Shown: piece after piece, positions 10,080-20,600 of the stretch
How the letters are laid out: each line of letters opens with the position of its first letter
Numbering within the stretch: the stretch's first letter is position 1
Assembly (NCBI RefSeq): GCF_937920395.1
Contig: NZ_CALEVF010000034.1
Coordinates: 1 to 21,289 of the forward strand
Source: an uncultured Clostridium sp.
GTDB taxonomy: Bacteria > Bacillota > Clostridia > Clostridiales > Clostridiaceae
DNA: 21,289 bases
Direction of reading: 5' to 3'
Notes under the pieces: model-generated
Databases searched by the model: none
Told to the model about the DNA's origin: nothing
The model's input: only the letters and a program-made list of their open reading frames with translations
Made by a program: the position numbers and the translations under genes

Positions 10080-10301
10080 ATGGCAGATATTAAGTTTGAA
10101 ATACAAAAAGAATTAGGAACTATAGCAGAGTCAGCAAAAGGGTGGACTAAAGAACTTAACCTTATTAGTTGGAATGGTAAAGAGGCCAAGTATGATATTA
10201 GAGATTGGGATTCAGAACATAAGAAGATGGGTAAGGGCATTACTTTGTCTATAGAGGACTTAAAGAAGCTTAAAGATATACTTAATAGTATGGATTTATA
10301 A
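10080..10301 (+). CDS. YdbC/PC4-like nucleic-acid-binding protein
   Basis: The 73-residue product matches the small YdbC family related to the PC4 transcription coactivator. These proteins are dimers that bind single-stranded DNA through curved beta sheets. The visible signature is the segment GWTKELNLISWNGKEAKYDIRDW, followed by a GKGI turn and a C-terminal helix (EDLKKLKDIL). The start ATG has GGGAGG about 10 bases upstream. It begins 71 bases after hsdR, in the same direction, and could be read through from the hsd operon. Small PC4-like proteins are common in low-GC Gram-positive bacteria and their mobile elements. A link to restriction or repair, through binding the single strands produced by HsdR, is only a suggestion from position. 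Confidence 0.82.
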   Translation: MADIKFEIQKELGTIAESAKGWTKELNLISWNGKEAKYDIRDWDSEHKKMGKGITLSIEDLKKLKDILNSMDL

Positions 10302-10761
10302 GTAATACATGCATGAAGCGTAACATAGATACTGAGGATGGAATCGAGGTCGTAAGCATTTAGAAAAGATGCCCTATGAATAGACTATAAATGGAAGGAT
10401 ATTGGGTATGAGAATCTTGTTAATGAAATGTCAAATTACAATGTTAAAGAAGGTGATTTACAAGGTGAATTTCAGATTACAGATGAACATATTAAAATAA
10501 TAAGAGTCTTAGAGAAATGCTTGGCAAGTGAGGAATACAGCTAGAGAAGTTACCACCATCTGAAGGCATAAAGAAGCTGAAGCATAGGGTAAAGTCAGAA
10601 CAAAATAAAATAGCAAAGCAAGCAGGTAAATTACCTAAAGAGAGTGAAGAGGAGTAAAATTTTTGCTGGTATCGTAAATGCAGGTAGTGAGTCAATCAAG
10701 GTCTTAACTCTAAGAGGATTATTGTAAATAATATAGTCGTTGTTGACGGGAGGAATGGAAT
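10302..10761 (+). pseudogene. Intergenic stretch with a decayed, frameshifted gene remnant
   Basis: These 460 bases hold no intact gene but look coding-derived. One frame is open from 10380 to a stop at 10542-10544 and reads a protein-like sequence (WKDIGYENLVNEMSNY, then ITDEHIKIIRVLEKC). A second frame is open from 10532 to a stop at 10655-10657 and reads a charged helical sequence (LEKLPPSEGIKKLKHRVKSE). The two overlap end to end in different frames, as expected from a small indel. A short fragment with an ATG at 10313 ends at 10361-10363. None has a convincing start. I do not recognise the ancestral family. It may be what is left of an earlier insertion between the restriction operon and the next module. 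Confidence 0.45.
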
Positions 10762-11211
10762 ATGGGTGACGTACAAATGGAAATCTCTGTTCCAACAGAT
10801 AATGATGGATTCGTCTTATTAAGATGTAGTCTATGTGGAGAATTTTTTAAAATGAAACCTAGTGAAATGGAGGCTGATGATGTTATTGAAATATGGTGCC
10901 CATGTTGTGGATTAAAAAGTGAAAATTACTTGACTGATGATGTAATCGAATTGTCATTAAAAATGGCAAAGAATGTTGCAATGAATATGGTTTTTGATGA
11001 GCTGAAAAAATGGGAAAGACAATTTAGTAGTAATAGTATTCCATTTAAAGTTGGTAAACAATCAGAAAAAGAGGCAGAGACACCCATTATAGCAGGAGTT
11101 GAAGCTTTGGTGATACAAAAATATAAATGTTGCAAGAGAGAAGCGAAAATAAAACCATTAATAAAAATGTGTGGCAGTCATTGTCCATATTGTGGGGTGA
11201 AGTATGATTAA
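10762..11211 (+). CDS. Double zinc-ribbon protein, function unknown
   Basis: The 149-residue product has two cysteine clusters. The first pairs C22-x2-C25 with C46/C48/C49 (WCPCCG); the second pairs C123-C124 with C137, C141-x2-C144 (CPYCG). Between them is a helical stretch of about 50 residues (MAKNVAMNMVFDELKKWERQ) and a linker. There is no signal peptide or membrane segment. It resembles small TFIIB-type zinc-ribbon proteins of Firmicutes whose role is not known. The start ATG has GGGAGGA 7 bases upstream. Its stop overlaps the start of the next gene by 8 bases, so the two products are made together and may form a complex. Zinc ribbons often bind nucleic acid or partner proteins, but which applies here is not visible. 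Confidence 0.8.
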   Translation: MGDVQMEISVPTDNDGFVLLRCSLCGEFFKMKPSEMEADDVIEIWCPCCGLKSENYLTDDVIELSLKMAKNVAMNMVFDELKKWERQFSSNSIPFKVGKQSEKEAETPIIAGVEALVIQKYKCCKREAKIKPLIKMCGSHCPYCGVKYD

Positions 11212-12010
11212 TATAAATAAAAAGGAATTGAAAATTATTAGCTATAACTTTAACTGTAGGGCAAATAGATTACTAAGAGTGTTGTATTTAGAAATTCCAT
11301 CTGTACTAAAAATGTTTATAAATTATATTGAAAGCAGTTCTATAATTTATGATTATGTTAGGTCATGTAAGAGAGAGGACTTTGAAATTGCTAAAGAAAT
11401 AAAAGAAGTTAGTAATAGTTATGGGCGAATGATATTTAGTTTAGGAAATACAGTTGAAGAGGAAATTTATACTGTATATAATATATTAAAGTATATTTCT
11501 GAAAACGATATAAGTATTACGTCAATAGCGAGAAGTTATTCAGATGCTAAAGAATATCAGACAATGACCAAAGACTTTAATAATAGTGTGTCATTAGTGC
11601 TTATAAATAATATTGAAGCATATTTAACAAGGATAGGAATTGAGATGGGTTATGATGAGGAGGTAAAGTATATGATTACAGTTAATGGTGGACAAGTTAA
11701 TATATCAAAAGACCAGTCAACAATTAATGCAGTACAGAATAATGGTACTAATTCGGAAGAGCTAATAAAATTGGTAGAAGTTATTAAAACCCTCCTAAAT
11801 GATAATATTTCAAATGACGAAAAAGAAATGATTGAAGAAAACATAGAAACTATACAAGGTGAGCTGCAGAATGAGTCACCTAAGAGAGCACTTGTTAAGA
11901 CTTGCATAATGGGACTAAAGGTAGCTATAACTAATTTACCAACAGCAATAGCACTTTGTAGCAATGTAGAGAAGTTCATAGTCTATGTGAAGACGATGAT
12001 CCCTCTATAA
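11204..12010 (+). CDS. Uncharacterised protein, partner of the zinc-ribbon gene
   Basis: The 268-residue product is mostly helical. Residues 1-155 form a module rich in Ile, Leu and Tyr that I do not recognise. A short linker at 162-180 (GGQVNISKDQSTINAVQNNG) is followed by an acidic helical segment (about 184-224) and a C-terminal stretch with hydrophobic helices (about 228-268, including KVAITNLPTAIALCSN). From memory, this linker-plus-tail arrangement recurs at the ends of unrelated defence-type proteins with different N-terminal modules, but I cannot verify that here. The tail might interact with membranes or mediate oligomerisation. The gene overlaps the zinc-ribbon gene by 8 bases, and a G-rich stretch (TGTGGGGTG) lies before the ATG. 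No catalytic motif is visible. A toxin or effector role is inference. Confidence 0.72.
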   Translation: MININKKELKIISYNFNCRANRLLRVLYLEIPSVLKMFINYIESSSIIYDYVRSCKREDFEIAKEIKEVSNSYGRMIFSLGNTVEEEIYTVYNILKYISENDISITSIARSYSDAKEYQTMTKDFNNSVSLVLINNIEAYLTRIGIEMGYDEEVKYMITVNGGQVNISKDQSTINAVQNNGTNSEELIKLVEVIKTLLNDNISNDEKEMIEENIETIQGELQNESPKRALVKTCIMGLKVAITNLPTAIALCSNVEKFIVYVKTMIPL

Positions 12011-12145
12011 AATTGAGAAATTAATAATAAATCATTGCTGAGATGGTTATCCATAATACATATTAATAATTGTTATTAAAAGTTAATACTTACTAAAGAA
12101 AATTGGCTAAATTAATATAAGTTTAATAATTAGGAGATGGATACT
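12011..12145 (+). other. AT-rich intergenic region before the nuclease gene
   Basis: This gap has almost no G or C. It contains a perfect but purely A/T inverted repeat (TTAATAA at 12063-12069 and TTATTAA at 12073-12079) and several TATAAT-like tracts. I could not pair any -10 with a good -35. The gap probably holds the promoter of the 12146 gene and loosely separates it from the zinc-ribbon pair. The ribosome binding site AGGAG is at 12132-12136. Confidence 0.4.
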
Positions 12146-12904
12146 ATGAGAAACACGGAAAGAATCGAGGCTTTAATAAAAAAAGGGAATGAAGTATTGG
12201 CAACGCACAAATCACCACCAGCTGGGGTAATTGGATTTCCGACATTAAGTCATGGTGCATTCACTGAATGGCAAACTCAGACTATAAACTTTCTAAAGAC
12301 CATTTTACCCAATAATAGTGTTTATATAATAAATTTTGAAAAGGGAGTTAATCAAGCATATAAAAGTGCAGTGGAAGCAGGTATTGGAATACTTAGAGCT
12401 GTTAAGGAAGATCTCGAGAATGGTATATGTGATGAAATTGAGGTCAAGAGAACTCCAACTGAATTACTTGAAAATATCTTTGGTAGGTTTCATTTGATAG
12501 CAAGGCAGTTACGCTCTAGGTACAATAATAGGTCTACTCTAGATATTACGGATGAATATGACGTGCAGGATCTAATCCATGCAATATTAATGTTAAATTT
12601 TGATGACATTCGAGCAGAGGAATGGACTCCTAGTTATGCTGGAAAATGTGCAAGGATGGATTTTTTGTTAAAAACTGAACAGATAGTAATTGAAATAAAA
12701 AAAACTAGAAGAGGATTAACTGAAAAAGAACTTGGAGGTCAATTAATTGAGGATATAGCTCGATATAAGACTCATCCAGATTGTAAGTTACTATTATGTT
12801 TCGTTTATGATCCTGAAGGGTTGATAGCTAATCCAAGAGGAATTGAAAATGATTTGAGGAGAGTAGATTCTGATATGCCAGTAGAAGTAGTAATTAGACC
12901 CTAG
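12146..12904 (+). CDS. PD-(D/E)XK nuclease-fold protein, DpnII/MboI-like domain
   Basis: The 252-residue product has a C-terminal domain typical of the DpnII/MboI-like restriction endonuclease group. It includes DVQDLIHAIL (139-148), the EEWTPSYAG block, D172 in ARMDFLL and the catalytic E183-x-K185 in VIEIKKT. A conserved tail, GGQLIEDIARYKTHPDC and CFVYDPEGLIANPRG, follows. All the expected nuclease residues are present, so it is probably an active Mg-dependent DNase. The N-terminal 100 residues are of unknown type and may target it. No methylase of matching type lies beside it, so it is not a simple DpnII-type pair. An ATG at 12137 is in frame but abuts the binding site; AGGAG fits the ATG at 12146 better. 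The next gene, a P-loop ATPase, starts 189 bases on and could be its partner. Confidence 0.82.
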   Translation: MRNTERIEALIKKGNEVLATHKSPPAGVIGFPTLSHGAFTEWQTQTINFLKTILPNNSVYIINFEKGVNQAYKSAVEAGIGILRAVKEDLENGICDEIEVKRTPTELLENIFGRFHLIARQLRSRYNNRSTLDITDEYDVQDLIHAILMLNFDDIRAEEWTPSYAGKCARMDFLLKTEQIVIEIKKTRRGLTEKELGGQLIEDIARYKTHPDCKLLLCFVYDPEGLIANPRGIENDLRRVDSDMPVEVVIRP

Positions 12905-13093
12905 AGTGTTAAGTAGATACTTGAGCTAACAAAATAATGTTGCTCGACTTGGTAAGAAATTACACTGAATGAGGACAAGGTTTGGATTGAAGTTTATCGA
13001 TATCATAAATATCTCAGGGGAGGACGTCGGCAACGGAAACGTTATGTGGCTATAAATGATATGGTTATGATTAAGACGGGGGTGTTAAAATAT
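12905..13093 (+). other. Intergenic region before the ATPase gene
   Basis: The frame of the downstream ATPase is open from 12956 and reads a basic sequence (VWIEVYRYHKYLRGGRRQRK) before the chosen start, but it has no good start codon there. It could be a trace of an older, longer gene or chance. A short repeat AAGTA/TACTT occurs around 12911-12922. No clear terminator or promoter is seen. Confidence 0.35.
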
Positions 13094-14428
13094 ATGAGAA
13101 ATAGGAATTTCAGTTTAGAAGAAGTATATGGTGTAGGTGAAAAACCTTTAAATGAATGTCCTACATTCGTAGAGCGGGATATTCATAATCAATTTAAGTA
13201 CTGTGTCGAATCGGAAGAAGTACATATTATTGTATATGGTGCTTCAAGACAAGGGAAAACGTGGATGGTAGAAAGGTATTGTCCTAACTTTATTCGTGTT
13301 GGTTGTGATATTAAATTTACTAGAAATCAAATTTTTAAAGCTATCCTTTCAGAATTAGGAATAAAAGTTGGAGAAGTCACAAATGACAAAGGAAATGAAT
13401 TTAATACAGAAGTAGGCATTGAGGCAAAGGGGAGCGTTAAGGTCCCTTTGCTTGTAAAAGGTGAAGTTAAAGCTAATGGTAAGATTAACATGGGACATCA
13501 TAGTGGAGAAGGATTGTCATATATAAATATTGACTTAGACAATCATACGGAAGTTATTTCAGCTATTAAAAATAGCATTAAAGATAAGTTTATTGTAATT
13601 GAAAATTTTCATTATCTGAATAATAGTGTTCAGAAAGAGTTTGCGAGTTCTTTAAGAGAGTTTTTGTATCACAAAATTAGAGTAATTATCGTTGGAGTAT
13701 GGAAGGAAACAACTAAAATCGCATCGTATGTAAGCGATTTATCAAATCGTTGCGAGTATATAGATATTGGTGACTGGCTAAGGCCAGATTTAATAAAAGT
13801 CGTAGAAAAAGGTAATATTGCCATGAATACAGCAATATCAGATGAAGTAATAAATTTATTTATTGATAATTCTGGATATAACATTGGTGATTTTAAATCC
13901 TTACTTAAAAACTATTATAAAATATATGGTATTCATGGAACTATAATAGGAAATGAGCGTATGCTTGATGATATTGAAATAGCAAATGCATCTATAGAAA
14001 AAAGCTATAAGGAACTTATAATACCAGTGCTTGAAAGAATTGAAAGCTTAGCTACTCAAAAGAAAAGTGGCTCGAAAGGAATGCGATACTATATTGTAAA
14101 AGCTATTCTAGCAATTATAGATAATACAAGTTCGGAGAATTTATTAAATGGAATACCATTTCAAGATATTTGTAATGAAGTAAATGCTTATGAAGGAATA
14201 TATTTTGATACAGGGAATATTAAACAAGAATTACTTCAGTTGCATTTAAGAGAAGAGACCGGAAAAGCTAATAAAGGAATGAACACTAATCTAATACCAT
14301 TATTTTACTTTGATAGAAGTAAGAATAATGGAAAACTCTTTATACTTGAATCTGCATTGATTGCTGCTAAGAATCATCATGGTGTAAAGTTAAATGAAAT
14401 ATTGGGAACTGTAGAGAACTATGTTTAG
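13094..14428 (+). CDS. P-loop ATPase (AAA/STAND-like), function unknown
   Basis: With the preferred start the product has 444 residues. Walker A is GASRQGKT at 49-56 and Walker B is FIVIEN, with the acidic residue E170. Residues about 86-140 hold an insertion rich in Gly and Lys with alternating beta character (EAKGSVKVPLLVKGEVKANG). A sensor-like strand VRVIIVGVW type follows near 195-205. The C-terminal half is helical, perhaps ending in a winged-helix module. A GTG at 13046 is in frame, but GGGGGTG at 13078-13084 sits about 9 bases before the ATG at 13094, which also begins a more usual sequence (MRNRNFSLEEVYG). Such ATPases resemble the nucleotide switches of defence systems, and the flanking nuclease genes support that, but I know no named system with this exact protein. 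Confidence 0.78.
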   Translation: MRNRNFSLEEVYGVGEKPLNECPTFVERDIHNQFKYCVESEEVHIIVYGASRQGKTWMVERYCPNFIRVGCDIKFTRNQIFKAILSELGIKVGEVTNDKGNEFNTEVGIEAKGSVKVPLLVKGEVKANGKINMGHHSGEGLSYINIDLDNHTEVISAIKNSIKDKFIVIENFHYLNNSVQKEFASSLREFLYHKIRVIIVGVWKETTKIASYVSDLSNRCEYIDIGDWLRPDLIKVVEKGNIAMNTAISDEVINLFIDNSGYNIGDFKSLLKNYYKIYGIHGTIIGNERMLDDIEIANASIEKSYKELIIPVLERIESLATQKKSGSKGMRYYIVKAILAIIDNTSSENLLNGIPFQDICNEVNAYEGIYFDTGNIKQELLQLHLREETGKANKGMNTNLIPLFYFDRSKNNGKLFILESALIAAKNHHGVKLNEILGTVENYV

Positions 14429-14651
14429 TTCGTAATATGGATGTTTTTAATTTTTCATATAATAATGTTGATAGTATATTTAAATCGTAGTGGTGGTAAG
14501 CTAGGTTAGAATTGGGAACTATTAGGAGACTGAGGATATAGAAAAGAAAACTAAAATTCTATAAGTTGCTATACAAGGGGTTAATAGATGATAATTTAGG
14601 CTGTCTACCACATTATAACGAGTTCAGGGTAAATGAGGGGGATTAATCCAT
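14429..14651 (+). other. Intergenic region before the Avs-like gene
   Basis: No gene is seen in these 223 bases. A weak promoter is possible: TTGCTA at 14566-14571 and GATAAT at 14590-14595, spaced 18 bp, which would start transcription near 14602. A G-rich binding site GAGGGGG lies at 14634-14640, 11 bases before the start codon. The 10-bp palindrome GGATTAATCC (14639-14648) fills the space between the binding site and the start. The size of the gap suggests that the large gene has its own promoter. Confidence 0.4.
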
Positions 14652-17600
14652 ATGGAAAATGAATTAGTAAGATATTCAAGGGCAGGTGACGTTTTTCATT
14701 ATCGTTGGGCTGCACGCCGTTGCCTTAGAATGATATATCCTAAATCTCTACTTCAGATGGTTATAATTGAGGGATCTAAGGAAAGAAAATTGGCTGGCGA
14801 GTATGTAATTGATGTTGCTGAGTATTCGGACTCGCCTGAAAATGATTCGCAAGAAATTACATATTTCCAATTAAAGCACAGCACTATTAGAAAAGATCAA
14901 CCTTTTAACTTGAGTGATTTGAAGGATACGGTTGTAGGATTTGCAAAAAGGTATTCAGCACATTTTTGTGAAGGAATTAGCGACACAGACATTTCAAAAG
15001 TGATTTTTTCAATTGTTACTAATAGGCCAATAGCTGAAGGCTTCAAGAGGGATATATTTACAATTGGAGAAGGTGGTACTGTAGGTGGGAGATTTCAGAA
15101 GACTCTTGAAAGTTATACAAACTTAAAAGATAAGGATATCAATAAGTTTTGTGCATCGATTAAATTTATAGACGGAGAGGGAGATTATAATGCACAGCGA
15201 TATGAACTTCACGCTGAGATTTCACAATTACTTGCTGGAACTGTTGATAAGCCTCTAATTGATAGTGTTAATGTCCTGGTACAGGAGAAGGTATTACCCA
15301 ATTCGGACGGTAGAATTGTTCGTGAAGATATATTGAGGATATTTGGTGTTACTTGTGAAAAAGATTTGTATCCTGCGCCACCAGAGTTTGAAAAGTTAGA
15401 TAATGTTATTCCACGAGAACAACATCAGTTGATACTAAAGTGCATTCTTGATGCTACCAATCCTATAATAATACATGCTGCAGGTGGTGTGGGAAAGTCA
15501 GTTTTAGCTCGTCAAATGGTAAAGACGTTACCAATAGGTTCGTTGGGAGTCGTTTATGATTGCTTCGGTGGTGGTCAATATCGGAATCGAAGTGGTATGC
15601 GGCACCGCTATCGTGATGCACTCGTTCAAATAATAAATGAATTGGCAGTTCATGGACTGTGTGACCCAATAATAGCTCAAAACACTGCGCTAGAAGATGA
15701 AATCATAAAGAAATTCCTGGAGCGTCTTAATATGGCGATTATATCTCTAAGGGAATCAAATGAAAATGCAATATTAGTTATTTTAATTGATGCAGCCGAC
15801 AATGCAGAAATGGCTGCGAATGAGTTTGGAGATACATGCTTTGTTCATGAACTTTTGCGGGAGCAACTACCTGTTGGTTGTCGACTTGTTGCATTATGTA
15901 GAACTGAACGAATTCATCTTCTCCAACCATCTAGTAAAATTATTCGATTGAAATTAGAGCCATTCTCTAAAGAAGAAACACTTTTACATCTTCGGAGGCA
16001 TTTTTTAACAGCAACTGAAGCTGATGGACAAGAATTTTATCGTTTAACGAGTGGAAACCCTCGAGTTCAAGCAAATGTTTTAAGTAGTAAAAATAAAACA
16101 ATTGCAGAAAGTCTCGCAAGTCTGGGACCCTTAGGCACAACAGTCGACAACCAAATTAAGTCGCAACTTGATACTGCTATTTCGGCAATTAAGGAAACAC
16201 TTTCGATCAATTATCAGAGTAATATAGATGCAATATGTGTTGGCCTTGCAACCTTACCACCGTTTATACCACTGAATGTTCTTGCTACGGTTGCTGAAGT
16301 AGACGAAGCAACTGTAAAGAGCTTTATCGCAGACTTGGGTAGGCCCATCTGGCTTTCAGATAAATCGGTTCAGTTTAGAGATGAGCCGACTGAGACCTGG
16401 TTCAGAGAAAGGTTCTCAGCAAATATAGATCAAATAGCCGATTATATTACATGCCTCAAACCATTAGCTTATAAGTATACTTATGTTGCTGAGACGTTAC
16501 CTTCTTTGCTTTTACAAGCGGAGAAGTACAATGAGCTGATTGATTTGGCTCTTTCAGACGATCTTCTTCCAAAGGATAATCCAATCGATGAGCGAAACGT
16601 TCGTGTGTACCGCCTGCAATTCGCCTTCAAGGCCGCGCTGAAGTTAAAACGATATGATGATGCAATGAAGTTAGCTTTACGTGCGGGAGAGGAAGTAGCT
16701 GGCGATACTCGACAACTCGAATTGCTTTCAAAGAATGTAGATTTAATTGCTCCATTGCTAAATGAACAGAAAGTACAAGAACTAGCCTTTAGACACATGT
16801 TTCGAAGTGGTTGGCCCGGATCAGAAAACGTCTATTCAGCTGCATTGTTATCTTCTGTAGATAGTTTTAAGGGAGAAGCAAGATGCTATCTGAGAGCAGC
16901 AAATAATTGGCTTCAATTGTATTTTGATGAGCGGAAGAAAAATAAGGGAAAATATCATCAAGAACGTCTAAAAGATGATGATATTGTACAGTTAACTTTT
17001 ATTCATTTCAACCTGTTTGGGGTATCTAAAACAGTTGATTTTATCCTCAATTGGAGACCTACTGAACTGGCCTATCGTATTACGCGTAGATTTATTAGGC
17101 TACTCATTGATGCTGGAGACTTTGATGCGATAAATGAAATTTCACTAATTGATTCTAGAAGCCAGTATTTAATGATTGCATTAACTCACGAGTTATTAGC
17201 CGTTGGTCGATTCCCAAATGCGAATTCAATGGTACGATGCTTAGATTTGCTTACTGTAAGTCGCTGTCGCATCCCGAAGTCAGAACACTTATATAATGAT
17301 ACGACCATTTCAGCAATTGTGTCTTTCACAGAAGCATGCGTAGCAATGAATTTGTCAAAAGGGAAAGTTTTAAGAGTGCTTAATTACTATGTTCCTACAA
17401 GGGCGTCTCAATTTGTCTCCGGTAATTATCAAGATAAAGAACGTGATATTTATTTACGGGCTGTAGCGCTTAGATGTGTACTTTTGGGCAATATTAATCC
17501 GAAAATGGAGGAACTGCTTCCGAAGAAGTTTATTGAGAAGAAACAAACTTATAGTGTCAATCAAGATGTTAAAGAGTTTAATGAGATTGTTGGAGGACTG

Positions 17601-20600
17601 CTACCTTGGTACATAGTCAGAGCCAATGTTTTAGCTAAAGATATTAATGACATATTCAAGTCAATTAAAGATGCTGATCAACAATCAAGAAATGCAAGAA
17701 CACAAAGGTGGGGGGATTCCGATATTATACCATATGAGATATCTCAAATATGTGTAGATATTTTGATGATTTATCGTAGTAGAGATTCCGAAGAAGTACA
17801 GAAACTATTTGATGACCACTTAAAATCAAACAAAAAAATTCGGATTCAAGATAGATTTAGAGCAGTACGGGGTGCCTTTCGATTAGATCATCTTACACAA
17901 ATCAGAAGCCAGCTAGAACAATCAGCCTATGGAGTGGTTAATTCCGAGTTGACTGAAGGTCCAGAAATAAGAGCTGAATGGTACATTGAACTTGCCCGTG
18001 CCGTACTTCCTGTGAGTTGTGATGATGCATCAGTATATTTTGATTATGCAATTATGGCTGTTTCAAAATTTGGTGATGAAATCGTACAGAGGTGGAAATC
18101 GGTGGTAGCATTAGCAAATCGTTGTTCAGAAGGAGGACATGTATCTCCAGAAATGGCCTATAGATTTATTCATTGTGCTGAGCTAGTCGGTGACAACGTT
18201 GCTCGTGAAAAGTATTTTGATCGTGATGAGGCTATAAGGGTATGTGTTAAACTATCACCAATTTCTGCTTTGGCTGGCTTAAGTCGTTGGCGTGAGCGAG
18301 ACGTTGGATGTTTTAATTTGCAACTTCCAGCATTGGCTAATGAGTCTGTTAAGTCTAAATACATTTCACCATTGGTAGGTTGGTCTTTGTCGGCCTTCTT
18401 TGAAGGATATGAAATTGAGAATTTTGCATCGAATTGCATAGAAAAAGAACCATCGCCAGTCCACCGTAAGTACATTCTTGAAACAGCGATTAGAGACCTT
18501 GGATTCAACGACGTGACAAAAGGAAGTTGGCAGAAACTTAGAGAAGTAGCCCAAAAATATTTTCTTAAGAATAGCAAGCTAGATGACATTCAAGATTTTT
18601 ATGAGAATGATGATGAGGATATAAACAAACTAAATTCTCAGCCCTACAATCAAGAGAAACCTGAAACGGTTAATTGGGGTGAAATAATTGATGGTGTGGA
18701 TTTAACATCCAGTTTAGCGATAGGTAATGCACTACAACACTTTAAGTTATCATCAAACACATGTAATTCTAAGGCGTTTTGGAAAGAGATTTCCAATCAT
18801 GTTGGAGAAGAGGATGTTGTAAAATATTTGAAAGCTCTAGTATTTGCGGAATCTACTAGCTTGTATGATATACAAGATGCTCTTTCATCTATTCCAGAAC
18901 AATGGAATCAGAAAGTAAGTGTTAAGCGGAATTGGACAAAAATTCTTGAAATGATTTCACGGCGTTTTGCCTCTGAATTCACAGATGAATTTACTTTGAA
19001 AATGTTTTTTAAGGACATCAAATTACAAAATAATGAAATGCCTTTTATTCACAAAGGAGTTATTGAGGGGTTATCTAACAATTGCAATTTAGTTGATGCA
19101 AGTACATTCTTTGGCTTTGTTGAATTAGCAACACCTCTTATTTCGCCACAGCAAGCAACGGATTTACTCGATTTTGCGATGACTAGATTTGAATTACAAA
19201 TAGATGACGAATATGCTGATGGATGTTGGTCAAGTTGGTTAACACCACCAGAAGAGATAAGTATGGCATTTGCTGGCTTCGTTTGGTCAGCTTTGGGTTC
19301 ACCAATGTCAGAGACTCGTTGGCGTGCTATTCATTGTGTACGAAGGCTTTTTGAAGCTGATTGTGACCATGAGATAAATGCTTTAATTGATTGGATGATA
19401 CGGGGAGAGGTTGGCGCTTTTGGAAGTCATAAGTTCCCATTTTACAACTTACATGCACGTCTATATCTCTTGATAGCTTTAGCTCGAGGTTCTATTAATA
19501 ATTCACAAATACTAAAGGGTCATTATGATATTTTCGCTCAATATGCACTTAGAGACATACCACATATTCTTATACAGAAGTATTCGTCCCTAATTGCAAT
19601 TAATATTGAAAATGAATTTCCTAACACCTATGAACAAAATGTTTTAGAACAACTTCATCAAGTAGGTATAAGTCAAATACCTGTGGAGGAAATGAGCAAC
19701 CATAGAGAAAAACATGAAAGTTATTGGCACATAAAAGGACAAGTTGATAGGAGTTTAGAGTTTCACCATGGGTATGATTTTGACAGGTATTGGCTTGAAC
19801 CTTTAGGAGACGTGTTCGGAATTACAGGCAAGCAAGTTGAGGAACTTGCGACTGAAGTTGTAATTAAGGAATGGCGTATTGGTACCAATGCAAGTCTTAG
19901 AAATGATCCACGTACAGAATTATGGCGTTCTCAACGGAATGAACGATTAACATCACATGACCATGGAAGTTATCCGCGAGCTGATAATTATAGCTTTTAT
20001 CTTTCCTATCACGCTATGTTTGTTGTCGCAGGTAGATTACTTCAGAAAATGCCATGTGTGCATGTGAGCGAGTGGTACGAGGATGAGTGGTCAGAATGGT
20101 TACATCGCCATTTGCTGACTCGATTTGATGGGAGGTGGCTATCTGATCGTCGTGACCCAGCACCTCTCATACGACGAAGATGGATTAATGAGAGGAAAAC
20201 CAAAAACTGGCTAATGGAAATAACACCCTATGATTTTCTTGATGGTATATTAGTGGAGAGGAATGGTGAGACCTGGTTGAATGTGTATGGTTCTTGGGAA
20301 GATGGTGATAGTGAGCGCTCAGAGGAATTTTATATTTCTTCTGCACTTGTTTCACCACAGGCTTCCCAATCTCTTTTGAATGCATTAACTAGTTGCTCTA
20401 ACCCTCACGATTTTAAGTTGCCTGATTATGAAGAGAAACGCATGGAGTATAATTCATATCCTTTTGAACTTAGGGGTTGGGTTTGCCGACAGAATAAAGA
20501 TAATCGTCTAGATGAATATGACCCATTTTCGGGACAAATAGCATATCCACCATATAAAATTGGACAATCAATTGTTGAAAAATTGGGTTTGATAGTGGAT

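Noticed and set aside
18170..18589. Minus-strand open frame of 139 codons inside the Avs-like gene
   Set aside because: It is fully antisense to a clear coding region, with no binding site and a composition expected from the complementary strand.
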